Assembly: GCF_936916975.1 (NCBI RefSeq)
Contig: NZ_CAKZGO010000003.1
Coordinates: 186,001-250,000 of the forward strand
Reading direction: 5' to 3'
Length of the DNA stretch: 64,000 bases
Source: an uncultured Dongia sp.
Lineage (GTDB): Bacteria > Pseudomonadota > Alphaproteobacteria > Dongiales > Dongiaceae
Made by a program: the position numbers and the translations under genes. Positions 7,006 through 15,276 of this stretch are shown piece by piece. The notes under the pieces were generated by a model. That model was given only the letters and a program-made list of their open reading frames with translations, did not search any database and was not told the DNA's origin. Each line of letters begins with the position of its first letter. Positions within the stretch are counted from its first letter, which is position 1.

Positions 7006-9084
7006 ATGAACGCCGCCAAACCGGAACAGCTGATCGCAGAGATGCTGGCGCGTGTCACGGCCGGGTTGCCGGCCCATGAACATGTGCCGCATCTGCGGCG
7101 CTGGCTGGACTTCAACAATCACCGTTTCGGCCCGGTCCTGCGGGCACCGCTCGACCGCGCGCATGTCGCCATCCTGGATGCCGCGGACGATCCGGCCAGG
7201 CTGACGCATCCCAGCCGCAACGGCGGCGAGAACCTCACGGCCTGGTGGCTGCAGCGGCAGCGGGAGGTGGCACCCAGGACCGGCATCGGCCGCTATGGCG
7301 AGGACCGCGGCATCTACGACCATCCGGACGAACCGCGGGAAGAGAACCCGCGCAAGATTCATCATGCGATCGACATCTTCGAACCGGCCGGCACGGAGAT
7401 CTTCGCGCCGTACCCGGCCATTGTTGAGATGCAGGGCAATGACCCCACCCGGCATGGCTTCGGCGGCATCGTGGTGTTGCTCCATGAGACCGATGACGGC
7501 GTGCCGTTCTGGACGCTCTATGGCCATCTGGCGCCGGGCAGCATCGCGCGGCTAAGACCGGGACAGCGCATCGCCAAGGGCGACATCCTGGGCATGCTGG
7601 CAGCGCCCGCGGAGAATGGCGATTGGCCGCCGCATCTTCATTTCCAGCTGATGACGCATCTCATGGGCTGGCAGGTCCTCGATATCATCGGCATCTCTTG
7701 GGCGAGCCAATGGGAACTGTGGCGCGAGATCTGCCCCGACCCCAACATCATCCTCGGCATCGAGGCCGATTGCGCGGCCCCCGTCGCGCGCAAGCCGGCA
7801 CAGCTGCTGGCCGAGCGGAAACGGCATCTCGCCCCGTCCTTCAGCCTGGCCTATGACACGCCGCTCAAGATCGTGCGTGGCGCCGGTTGCCATCTTTATG
7901 ACGGGACCGGCCGGGCCTATCTCGACATGGTCAACAATGTCGCCCATGTCGGGCATTGCCACCCACGCGTCGTCAAGGCGGCAACGCGGCAGATGAACCG
8001 CCTCAACACCAACAGCCGCTATCTCCACGACAACCTCACCAGCTATATCCGGCGTCTCGCCGAGATCCTGCCGCCGGAACTGTCGGTGATCTATCTGGTG
8101 AATTCCGGCAGCGAGGCCAACGATCTCGCCTTGCGGCTTGCCCACGCCCACACCAAGGCACGCGATATCGTGGTGGTCGATCATGGCTATCACGGCCATC
8201 TCTCCAGCCTGATCGACATCAGCCCCTACAAGTTCCACGGCAAGGGCGGTGAAGGGCGACCAAGCCACACCTGGGTCGCGGAAATGCCCGACCCCTATCG
8301 CGGCCGGCTGCGCCGGGGCGACAAGGATGTCGGCCCTGCCTATGCCGACAGCGTCGCCACTTTGGTCATGGACCTGGTGGCGCTGGGCCGGAAGCCCATG
8401 GCCTTCGTCGCCGAATCCATCCAGGGCTGCGGTGGGCAGATCCCCTTCCCCCACGGCTATCTCGCCGGCGCCTATGCCCATGTGCGGCGCGAGGGTGGCG
8501 TCTGTATCGCCGATGAGGTGCAGGTCGGTTTCGGCCGTGTGGGGTCGCATTGGTGGGCCTTTGAGACGCAGGGCGTTCTCCCCGACATCGTCACCATGGG
8601 CAAACCAATCGGTGCCGGCCATCCTCTGGCGGCCGTGGCGACCACGCCTGAGATCGCGGCGTCGTTCACCAATGGCATGGAATATTTCAACACTTTCGGC
8701 GGCAATCCGGTTTCGGCCGCCATTGGCCTTGCCGTCCTCGACGTTATCCGCGACGAGCGCCTGCTGCATAATGCGCGGGCACGGGGTGTACAGCTCATGG
8801 ACGGGTTGCGGCTGTTGGCGACCCGGCACCGGGTCATCGGCGACGTGCGCGGCCTGGGTCTCTTCATCGGCGCGGAATTCGTCAAGGACCGAGATACGCT
8901 GCAACCCGATGCCGCCGGCCTCAAGGCCGTCATCGAGGCGATGAAGGGTGCCGGCGTGTTGCTATCTTCGGAAGGGCCGCATAACAATGTCCTGAAGATC
9001 AAGCCGCCGCTGGTCATCAGCGAAGCTGACTGCGCGCATTTCCTCTCTGTGCTGGACCGGACCTTAAGCGATCTTCATCTGTAA
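7006..9084 (+). CDS. peptidase M23 / class III aminotransferase fusion
   Basis: A 692-aa two-domain protein. Residues about 110-230 form a LytM/M23 metallopeptidase domain with all metal motifs: H119 and D123 (HxxxD), 'YGHLAP', and H210-x-H212. Residues about 265-690 form a class III PLP aminotransferase: 'VNSGSEANDLALRLAHAH', 'VDHGYHGH', 'ADEVQVGFGRVG', and the PLP lysine K533 in 'TMGKPIGAGHP'. As I recall, related proteins in other proteobacteria carry an aminoglycoside-phosphotransferase-like kinase domain before M23, with the aminotransferase part resembling phospholyases such as AGXT2L. No kinase domain is seen here; the first 110 residues are unassigned. No signal peptide, so probably cytoplasmic. 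ATG 7006 was chosen; ATG 6961 is possible. Confidence 0.88.
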   Translation: MNAAKPEQLIAEMLARVTAGLPAHEHVPHLRRWLDFNNHRFGPVLRAPLDRAHVAILDAADDPARLTHPSRNGGENLTAWWLQRQREVAPRTGIGRYGEDRGIYDHPDEPREENPRKIHHAIDIFEPAGTEIFAPYPAIVEMQGNDPTRHGFGGIVVLLHETDDGVPFWTLYGHLAPGSIARLRPGQRIAKGDILGMLAAPAENGDWPPHLHFQLMTHLMGWQVLDIIGISWASQWELWREICPDPNIILGIEADCAAPVARKPAQLLAERKRHLAPSFSLAYDTPLKIVRGAGCHLYDGTGRAYLDMVNNVAHVGHCHPRVVKAATRQMNRLNTNSRYLHDNLTSYIRRLAEILPPELSVIYLVNSGSEANDLALRLAHAHTKARDIVVVDHGYHGHLSSLIDISPYKFHGKGGEGRPSHTWVAEMPDPYRGRLRRGDKDVGPAYADSVATLVMDLVALGRKPMAFVAESIQGCGGQIPFPHGYLAGAYAHVRREGGVCIADEVQVGFGRVGSHWWAFETQGVLPDIVTMGKPIGAGHPLAAVATTPEIAASFTNGMEYFNTFGGNPVSAAIGLAVLDVIRDERLLHNARARGVQLMDGLRLLATRHRVIGDVRGLGLFIGAEFVKDRDTLQPDAAGLKAVIEAMKGAGVLLSSEGPHNNVLKIKPPLVISEADCAHFLSVLDRTLSDLHL

Positions 9085-9093
9085 GGTGCCAAA

Positions 9094-9726
9094 ATGACCT
9101 TTCCGATCGACAGCTACTCCTCCTTCGGCGAGGACCGGCTGATCCTCAAATTCCTCTCGAAGCTGCCGGTCGGCTTCTATGTCGATGTCGGCGCCCATGC
9201 CCCGATCGACTATTCCAACACCTATGCGCTTTATCAGCGCGGCTGGCGCGGCATTGCCATCGATCCAGATCCCGATTCCATTTCCGCTTTCCAGGCAACC
9301 CGACCCGAGGACACGGCGTTGCAGGTCGCCATCGGCAGCAAACCCGGCAAGGTCAGGCTCCACCTCTTCAGCGACCGCTCGATGAACACGGTCGATCCGG
9401 ACCTCTACAAGAAGACGCTGGCCAATCCGCGCAAGCGCCATCTCGGCGATATCGATGTCGAGCGGAAGACCCTGGCCGACGTGCTGGGCGAGCACGTCCC
9501 CGCCGGCCGCACGGTCGATTTCATGAATGTCGATTGCGAAGGTGTCGATCTCGACGTGCTGCGCTCCAACGATTGGGCGCGCTTCCATCCGAAGCTGCTG
9601 GCGGTCGAGGACCTGGACCTTGATCTGGAGCGCGTGGTGGAGAGCAAGATCTTCCGCTATCTGCGCCCGCTCGGCTATCGCCTCGTCTCACATCTCCATT
9701 ACACGTCGCTTTACCGGCTGAGCTAG
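9094..9726 (+). CDS. FkbM family methyltransferase
   Basis: SAM-dependent methyltransferase, 210 aa. 'FYVDVGAHAPIDYSNTYALYQRGWRGIAIDPDP' is the FkbM glycine-rich SAM motif and acidic residue, and 'VDFMNVDCEGVDLDVLRSNDW' is the second family motif. It starts 9 bases after the fusion gene with the same orientation, so the two are probably cotranscribed. FkbM proteins methylate hydroxyls of sugars or polyketides; the target here is unknown. Confidence 0.9.
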   Translation: MTFPIDSYSSFGEDRLILKFLSKLPVGFYVDVGAHAPIDYSNTYALYQRGWRGIAIDPDPDSISAFQATRPEDTALQVAIGSKPGKVRLHLFSDRSMNTVDPDLYKKTLANPRKRHLGDIDVERKTLADVLGEHVPAGRTVDFMNVDCEGVDLDVLRSNDWARFHPKLLAVEDLDLDLERVVESKIFRYLRPLGYRLVSHLHYTSLYRLS

Positions 9727-9746
9727 GCTCGGGGTTAGGCCTGGGG

Positions 9747-10037
9747 TTAGGCCTTCGGGTGCGCGTGGTTGAAGATTTCCCAGCGCACTTTGGCCCAGCG
9801 ATAGGCGTCCATGATGGCCACCGCATAAACAAAGAAGCCGCCGGCATAGCGGCCGATGACCGAGGCATCAGGGGCGGCGTATTTGGACGTCACATAACCT
9901 AGCGCCACGGTGGTGAAGGCGAACAGCAGGCCCCGCGTCGCCTGATTGTTGGCGATCTGCCCCATCCCCGGCAGCAGCACGGCGATACCCAGGACCAGCA
10001 GAGGGTGGAGCGGCGCCTTCAACGGTTTATCACTCAT
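9747..10037 (-). CDS. small membrane protein, TM2-like
   Basis: 96-aa protein with two or three hydrophobic segments ('LLVLGIAVLLPGMGQIANNQ', 'GLLFAFTTVALGYVTS', 'GGFFVYAVAIMDAY'). The 'PGMGQ..NNQ..RGL' pattern resembles the TM2/DUF5683 type of small membrane protein. Its start overlaps the stop of the upstream gene (ATGA at 10034-10037), so the two are likely cotranslated. No function can be assigned. Confidence 0.75.
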   Translation of the reverse strand: MSDKPLKAPLHPLLVLGIAVLLPGMGQIANNQATRGLLFAFTTVALGYVTSKYAAPDASVIGRYAGGFFVYAVAIMDAYRWAKVRWEIFNHAHPKA

Positions 10038-10708
10038 GCTTTCCTCCTACCTTGCAGGTCGTCGCTCAAGCCGATGCAGCGGTCCATCATATCGCGCAAT
10101 GCTTCAGCAGATACCTGATTGCCACGGAAATCTGCGATGCGCAGGACCAGATATTCCGCCCGTTCCCCCTGGTCGATCATGCTCACCAGGCGGACGCCTT
10201 TGGGCGTTACCAGCAGTTCCTTGGCCTGCGGCAGCGCAAAGAAATCCATATGCCGCTCGAGCAGTTCGCGCGACGGCGCCCGGGCCGGATCGTCGGTCTT
10301 GGCATGGGTGCCGTCCGGCCAATGCGCCGGGACCGGCAGCTGATAGGGCAGATCGTTGCCCGGCGCGTAGAACTCGTTGTTCTGCGCCCGCACCAGGATG
10401 TCGGTCGTGGCCATTCCCGGTAAGGCTTCCAGCAGCGATACCCGGAGCCACAGCACCGGCAGGCGACGGAAGGTCAGCGTATCAATGATGGCATCCAAGT
10501 GGAAATCGCGGTCGCGATAGCGGCCAGTCATCGTCGGGAAGTCGGCGCCCGTCTGTTCCACCCGGTAGGATTGGAAGAGATCGTAGGTCAGCGCATAGAG
10601 CGCGCTGCGGCTATGGCGCCGGCGCGCCTGATCCCGCCGGTTGAGCCAGACCAGCAGAACCAGCGGCAGGCCGATCAGCAGGAGAATGGCAAGGATATCG
10701 CTGGTCAT
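10034..10708 (-). CDS. membrane-anchored protein of unknown function
   Basis: About 224 aa from ATG 10708, which directly precedes a single N-terminal membrane helix ('ILAILLLIGLPLVLLVWLN') and a basic stop-transfer stretch (RRDQARRRHSR). Upstream in-frame codons to 10852 read low-complexity sequence and run through the neighbouring gene's terminator, so they are not used. The remaining 180 residues look like a soluble cytoplasmic domain with no motif I recognise ('YRDRDFHLDAIIDTLTFRRLP', 'GERAEYLVLRIADFRGNQVS'). Coupled to the downstream TM2-like gene. Confidence 0.7.
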   Translation of the reverse strand: MTSDILAILLLIGLPLVLLVWLNRRDQARRRHSRSALYALTYDLFQSYRVEQTGADFPTMTGRYRDRDFHLDAIIDTLTFRRLPVLWLRVSLLEALPGMATTDILVRAQNNEFYAPGNDLPYQLPVPAHWPDGTHAKTDDPARAPSRELLERHMDFFALPQAKELLVTPKGVRLVSMIDQGERAEYLVLRIADFRGNQVSAEALRDMMDRCIGLSDDLQGRRKA

Positions 10709-10733
10709 GAGCGAGGGCAAATCCGGCCGATAG

Positions 10734-10764
10734 AAAAACGGCCGGCGGTGTGACCCGCCGGCCG
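10734..10764 (-). terminator. Rho-independent terminator of the APC permease operon
   Basis: On the minus strand a perfect 10-bp stem (CGGCCGGCGG / CCGCCGGCCG, 6-base loop) is followed by five T residues (A-run at 10734-10738 on the plus strand). It lies 32 bases after the APC permease stop codon and slightly upstream of the next minus-strand gene, separating the two transcripts. Confidence 0.88.
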
Positions 10765-10796
10765 CGTGAGAGGTAGGTGCAAAGGCACTGGCGTCG

Positions 10797-12200
10797 TCAG
10801 TAGCCTTTGGGGCGGGGCCAGGCCATGGTGAACTGATCGCCGCGCCGGACATATTTGTAGCGGCACAGCACGAACCAGATCGACGCTACGGCGTAGAACA
10901 CCATCATCGCCAGAAGCTGCGTGCCGAAGCCGAGATAGACGGCGACGTAGGTGGCAGCACACAGCACCAGCAGCACGATCGAAGGGATCGGATGGAACGG
11001 ATGCACGTAACCCCGCTTGATCGTATCCAGTGGCCATTTCCCACGGAAGCGGAACATGTTGATCGGCATGAAGGTATAGCCGAGAAGCCCAGAGAGGATC
11101 GAGAAGGTGATGGTCGGCGCCAGCAGCCCCGAGAAGCCGAACGCCGCGGCGATCGGGATCAGGAACAGGATGGCGCGGTAGGGTGTGCGGTATTTGGGAT
11201 GCACGGCTGCGAAGAATTCCGGCAGGTACCGATCGCGACCCATGGAGAACCAGGCGCGCGAGGCGTCGTTGATGCAGCCATTGGCCGAGGCGAGGGCCGA
11301 GAACACCGTGCCCACCCACAGCAGCACCACCAGGAAGTTGCTGCCCGACATCAGCGAGGCGTCATAGAGCGGGGCCAGAGCCGTGCCGAGATATTCCCAC
11401 GGCAAGGTGCCGGCGCAGACATACCAGGTGAGCGCTGCGGCGATGAGCAGCGTGATCATACCGGTCATCGTGCCCAGCGGCAGCGAACGGCCGCAGGAGC
11501 GCACTTCCTCGGCCGCCTGGCATGTGCCTTCGATGCCGAGATAGTACCAGATGGCGAATTGTAGCGCCGCCAGCACACCCATCCAGCCATAGGGCAGACC
11601 GCCCATGCCGAGGCCTTCATGCTGCAAGGGCTCTGACGTAAACACCCCGAACTGATAGGCAAACACCAGGATGATGATCGAGAAAAAAGCCACCGCGGTG
11701 ATGAGGAAGTTGACGTTGAGCGTCATCAGCACGCCGCGATAATTGAGGAAGGCCAGGACCGAGACGGCCAGCAGCACGAAGGGCTGCGCCGAAACACTGC
11801 CTTCCGCAGCACCCAATGCCGTGGCGCCGATACGCACCAGATCGCCGAACACGAAGATGTCGGCCGCTTCCAGCATGGTATAGGCCAGCACCAGATAGAG
11901 GCCGACATTGAAGGCCATCAGCGGGCCGGTGGTGTGCTTGGCCTGCGTATATTGTCCGCCGGCCGCGGCGACCGTTGACGTCACCTCGGAATCGATCATG
12001 GCGACGCAGGTATAGAGCAGGCCGATGATCCAGCAGGCGATGATCGAGCCGAGCGCACCGCCCTTCTCGACCGAGAAATTCCAGCCCATGAACTCGCCAA
12101 CCAGCACGATCCCCACGCCCAAGGCCCAGACATGTATCGGGCCGAGGACTTTCGAGAGATTGATCGAGGGCTTGGCGCCGTTGGCAGTGATATCCGACAT
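10797..12200 (-). CDS. APC family amine/amino acid permease (ethanolamine permease-like)
   Basis: About 467 aa with some 12 hydrophobic segments, inner membrane. The N-terminal 'LGPIHVWALGVGIVLVGEFMGWNFSVEKGG' resembles APC ethanolamine/amino-acid permeases. 'IEGTCQAAEEVRSCGRSLPLG' and 'SANGCINDASRAWFSMGRDRYLP' are APC core motifs. ATG 12200 has a GAGGGAGA ribosome site; an extra 20 in-frame upstream codons overlap the neighbouring small gene. It is the last gene of a short operon with three small membrane-protein genes, next to the methylamine pathway. It may import methylamine, a methylated precursor or an amino acid; the substrate is inferred only from context. Confidence 0.88.
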   Translation of the reverse strand: MSDITANGAKPSINLSKVLGPIHVWALGVGIVLVGEFMGWNFSVEKGGALGSIIACWIIGLLYTCVAMIDSEVTSTVAAAGGQYTQAKHTTGPLMAFNVGLYLVLAYTMLEAADIFVFGDLVRIGATALGAAEGSVSAQPFVLLAVSVLAFLNYRGVLMTLNVNFLITAVAFFSIIILVFAYQFGVFTSEPLQHEGLGMGGLPYGWMGVLAALQFAIWYYLGIEGTCQAAEEVRSCGRSLPLGTMTGMITLLIAAALTWYVCAGTLPWEYLGTALAPLYDASLMSGSNFLVVLLWVGTVFSALASANGCINDASRAWFSMGRDRYLPEFFAAVHPKYRTPYRAILFLIPIAAAFGFSGLLAPTITFSILSGLLGYTFMPINMFRFRGKWPLDTIKRGYVHPFHPIPSIVLLVLCAATYVAVYLGFGTQLLAMMVFYAVASIWFVLCRYKYVRRGDQFTMAWPRPKGY

Positions 12201-12213
12201 CGCGGCGTCTCCC

Positions 12214-12411
12214 TCAGGCTTTGTGAACGACGTCGTTCGGGCCCGCAAGCTCGTCGACACCTTCTTGTGAACTGGTCAGCACGTCCTCGCTGTATTGCTG
12301 GCTGACACGGACCGCGTCCCACAGCATCCACAGCAGCAAGGCGATCGACACCAACCACGCACCGGCCTGAATGAGGTCCCAGTGATCGCGGAACTGCAGA
12401 AAATCAAGCAT
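12214..12411 (-). CDS. small single-helix membrane protein
   Basis: 65-aa protein with one hydrophobic segment (about residues 15-32, 'AGAWLVSIALLLWMLWDAV') and a polar C-terminal tail. It lies 13 bases upstream of the APC permease start and 28 bases after the preceding gene, with codon use like its neighbours. No recognised family. Position and size suggest an accessory subunit of the permease. Confidence 0.65.
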   Translation of the reverse strand: MLDFLQFRDHWDLIQAGAWLVSIALLLWMLWDAVRVSQQYSEDVLTSSQEGVDELAGPNDVVHKA

Positions 12412-12439
12412 GAACCATTCCCCTAATGACTGTGACGGC

Positions 12440-12922
12440 CTAGCGCCGGTCGCCGAATTTCTCGGCGATCACTTCGCGGTATTCCTTGTCTGATTGCGTG
12501 ACCAGGAAGGCGAAATAGGCGGCGACCGCAACCAAGGTGCCGAGCAAACCAAGCCAATTGAAGGAATAGTCGTAGCGCAGCGTGATGCTGGCCGCGGCCG
12601 TTTCCAGATCGATGCCGAGCTTTTGCCACTGGCCCTGCATGACCGTGTTCTGCTCAAGAGCTTCCCAGCTTAAATTCTCGAACGTGACCGCGCCGTCCGC
12701 TGCCGTCCGCTTGATCAGGCCCTTATCGTTGCTGACCACGGTCGAGCCATCGGCCGCCGTTTCGCTCGTCACCACACCGGGCAGCCAATCGGCCTTCGCT
12801 GCGCCGGCATGCAGATAGTTGACGGGAAACCACAACGCGAAGAACACGAGTACCATCAGCAGGATGGCATCGAATGCCTGCCCCATGCCGCTTTGTTTCG
12901 GTGGTTGGTATCGCTGCGCCAT
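12440..12922 (-). CDS. membrane protein with two helices and a large external loop
   Basis: About 160 aa. One helix near residues 17-38 ('FDAILLMVLVFFALWFPVNYL') and one near 125-147 ('FNWLGLLGTLVAVAAYFAFLV') bracket a roughly 85-residue polar loop, then a charged tail. ATG 12922 was chosen because the G-rich ribosome site lies 6 bases before it; ATG 12928 and 12949 are in frame. No recognised family. It lies between two other small membrane-protein genes in the operon ending with the APC permease. Confidence 0.65.
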   Translation of the reverse strand: MAQRYQPPKQSGMGQAFDAILLMVLVFFALWFPVNYLHAGAAKADWLPGVVTSETAADGSTVVSNDKGLIKRTAADGAVTFENLSWEALEQNTVMQGQWQKLGIDLETAAASITLRYDYSFNWLGLLGTLVAVAAYFAFLVTQSDKEYREVIAEKFGDRR

Positions 12923-12991
12923 CGTCATCCCCCCTGAAGTGCCGCCCAATCGGTCTTGGCCACGAATCGCCCGTGATTTTTTGTCAGGCGA

Positions 12992-13270
12992 TTACCGGTT
13001 GGCGTCCAAATGCTTGATGTCGAGTTCGTAGATGAACTTCTTGTCGTGGCCGTAATGCGAGATCATGGCCGCGATCGAGGCGGTGTTGAACACGCCGACC
13101 AGGATACCGGCCGCCGCCAGCAGCAGCTTGGCGCTGCCATCCTCGATATAGCCGCTGACCGCGAAATAGACGAACAGGAGCGTGGCCCACAGGGCGATCA
13201 CGAAGGCCCAGGCCCAGAGCCGATCTTTCTTGAACATGGAATCAACGCGCGACTGAAGGTCGTTCGCCAT
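12992..13270 (-). CDS. small two-helix membrane protein
   Basis: 92 aa from ATG 13270, which has a GGGGAGAAG ribosome site; upstream in-frame codons are not used. Two hydrophobic segments ('AWAFVIALWATLLFVYFAVSG' and 'KLLLAAAGILVGVFNTASIAAM') are joined by a short acidic loop, with charged termini. No recognised family. It is the first gene of the four-gene operon ending with the APC permease. Confidence 0.68.
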   Translation of the reverse strand: MANDLQSRVDSMFKKDRLWAWAFVIALWATLLFVYFAVSGYIEDGSAKLLLAAAGILVGVFNTASIAAMISHYGHDKKFIYELDIKHLDANR

Positions 13271-13602
13271 TTTGCTTCTCCCCTCCCAGCGAGCGATCAG
13301 CGACTGCAGGGCCGTGAATCCGGCTTCTTTGGGCAGTTCCATCACTCAGGAATCCCATGTAGCACAGGTAAACAAAATCCACTAGCAGGAAACGACCTTT
13401 CCCAGGATTAAACAGCGCATTTTGCAGTTGCGTCATTTCAGCGGCTTATCTGTTTCCTTAAAGGAACCGAGTTGCCTGCGGTTACGCAGGTGCAAAAAAC
13501 TGGCGCATGGAGCGACGCGAAACGGGCGCCGATCCATGGGATCGGCGCCCGTCTTCAGGCAAGCTTTATGCGGCGTGTGCGAAGGCTTACATGCGGCCGG
13601 GC
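13271..13602 (-). other. gene-free stretch between two minus-strand operons
   Basis: 332 bases without a supported gene. The left part (13271-13500) is the leader and probable promoter region of the small-membrane-protein/APC operon, with AT-rich DNA and the short palindrome TTCCTTAAAGGAA near 13455. No clear -35/-10 was fixed. The right part holds the terminator at 13522-13552. Confidence 0.6.
13522..13552 (-). terminator. terminator after the amt operon
   Basis: Perfect 14-bp stem (ACGGGCGCCGATCC / GGATCGGCGCCCGT) with a 3-base loop, followed on the minus strand by TTTCG. It lies 50 bases after the 78-aa gene stop, so amt plus that gene form one transcript and the APC group another. Confidence 0.78.
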
Positions 13603-13839
13603 TTACATACGTTCGGGCGTATGCTCGTCATGGACGGCCTTGGCCAGATTGCCCGGCTGCTTCAACGCGCGTGCCTCGGCGTCGAGCTCCGCATTCTCCA
13701 TCCTCATCTGGATCACATGCCATCCCACCCAGAAGACAATACAGAGGATGACCATCAACCCCTCATATCCGACAAACGGGTAGATCGGGCCAATATCGAG
13801 GACATTGCCGTCCCAGTTGTCAAAATTTCCCGTGCTCAT
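13603..13839 (-). CDS. small single-helix membrane protein downstream of amt
   Basis: 78-aa protein with one helix (about residues 25-46, 'YEGLMVILCIVFWVGWHVIQM') and an acidic C-terminal tail of about 32 residues. It starts 21 bases after the Amt stop with an AAAGGAATT ribosome site, so it is cotranscribed with amt. No recognised family. Position suggests a role with the transporter. Confidence 0.68.
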   Translation of the reverse strand: MSTGNFDNWDGNVLDIGPIYPFVGYEGLMVILCIVFWVGWHVIQMRMENAELDAEARALKQPGNLAKAVHDEHTPERM

Positions 13840-13860
13840 GATGAATTCCTTTCGGTTTCT

Positions 13861-15276
13861 TTATTCCGCGGGGGCTTGGGCTTCGCGCGCCAGGACGGCA
13901 CGCATCTCGTCATCCTCGCGGGCGACGGTGGCGAAGCCGGTATGATCGAGGCCGGCCAGTTCAACCTCGCGCGGGATACGCAGCAGGCCGAAATGCTTGA
14001 GGATCCAGGAGAGGGCATAGCCCGGGATAAAGCCAAGCACCCAGAACATGATCACGGCGCCCGCGAAATTTCCCCATGGCGTGATCTGGGGCCAGGGTTC
14101 CGCATGTCCCAGCAAGGCATCCGGTGACGACGGATAGCCCCAGAGCAAGACGCCGGCCACGCAGACGCCGAGGAAACCTGCATAGCCATGGACCGCGACA
14201 GCCCCCACCGCATCGTCGATCTTGAAGCGGCGCTCGACCCAGAAATGCAGCTTGTAGATAACCGCCACCACGATGGCACCCACGAACATCGCCTGGATCG
14301 GATGATAGAGATCATTGCCTGCCGAGGCCGCGATCACCCCGGCAAGTCCGCCGGAGAAGGTCCAGTAGGGATCTCCTTTCGACATGACATAGGCCGCCAT
14401 CAGACCACCGCACAAGGCCATGATGAAATTGAAGGTAATGGCCGAGAGCGTAGTCGCCTGCAGATAGATGTTGGTGGCCGAGTAGAACACGCCGTCGCCG
14501 GCCTGGATGTCGAAGATCGGAATGTTGCAGGCGGCATAGAAACCCCAGAAGCCGGTATAGATCAGGAACAGGCCGATGCAGACCAGCCAGGGATTCTGCG
14601 GCGGGATGTTGCGTGGCGTCCCGTCCGGCCGGAACTTGCCGATGCGCGGCCCGAGATTGATGAGAACGGCAAGGCACGTGCCGCCCGCGATCGCATGTAC
14701 GACACCCGACGCATAGGCATCGTGATAGCCCAGGATCTGCACCATCCAGCCCGCCGGATGCCAGCCCCAGGCGGCGTCGATGATCCAGGTGACCGATCCC
14801 AGCATGACGGCGATCAGCCAGAAAGCACCGGAGCGCACCCGCTCGATGATCGAGCCGGAGACGATCGACGCCGTCGTCCAGGAGAACAACAGGAAGGCCG
14901 CCCAGAACACGCCGTTGAGGCGCGCCCAGAGGGCCGTATCGGCTTCGGTAATGTCGCTGCCCGCAGGCTTGCCGCCGAGATGGGCGCCCATCAGTTCATT
15001 CCAGGGCTCGGCAAAACGCGCGGTCACGATGCCGCCGGTGATGCCTGGACCGTTGACCATGGCCGAATAGAACCACCAGCCGAACAGATAGAACGTGACA
15101 CCCACCACCGGGATCACCATCGCGTTCTTCATCAACGTCTTCATGTGGTTCTTGCGCCGCGAGACGCCGACCTCATAGGTGCAGAAGCCGACATGAATGA
15201 GAAACATCATGACGACCGTGACCCAGTAATAGAACTCCGTGAAGATGACGTTGAGAGCGCCGAATTCCGTGCCCAT
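13861..15276 (-). CDS. Amt/MEP-family ammonium (or methylammonium) transporter, divergent
   Basis: About 471 aa, around 11 membrane helices. ATG 15276 has a GGGGGAGAG ribosome site; the 21 upstream codons look non-coding. The two pore histidines are recognisable in 'GVVHAIAGG' and 'AVHGYAGFLGV', but the surroundings differ from canonical Amt: 'YEVGVSRRKNHMKTLMKNAM' replaces the usual signature, and there are inserts such as 'AHLGGKPAGSDITEADTALW'. Beside gmaS it may carry methylammonium or recapture ammonium; Amt genes occur near gmaS in other methylamine users. No glnK gene lies beside it, which is unusual for amt. Confidence 0.9.
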   Translation of the reverse strand: MGTEFGALNVIFTEFYYWVTVVMMFLIHVGFCTYEVGVSRRKNHMKTLMKNAMVIPVVGVTFYLFGWWFYSAMVNGPGITGGIVTARFAEPWNELMGAHLGGKPAGSDITEADTALWARLNGVFWAAFLLFSWTTASIVSGSIIERVRSGAFWLIAVMLGSVTWIIDAAWGWHPAGWMVQILGYHDAYASGVVHAIAGGTCLAVLINLGPRIGKFRPDGTPRNIPPQNPWLVCIGLFLIYTGFWGFYAACNIPIFDIQAGDGVFYSATNIYLQATTLSAITFNFIMALCGGLMAAYVMSKGDPYWTFSGGLAGVIAASAGNDLYHPIQAMFVGAIVVAVIYKLHFWVERRFKIDDAVGAVAVHGYAGFLGVCVAGVLLWGYPSSPDALLGHAEPWPQITPWGNFAGAVIMFWVLGFIPGYALSWILKHFGLLRIPREVELAGLDHTGFATVAREDDEMRAVLAREAQAPAE

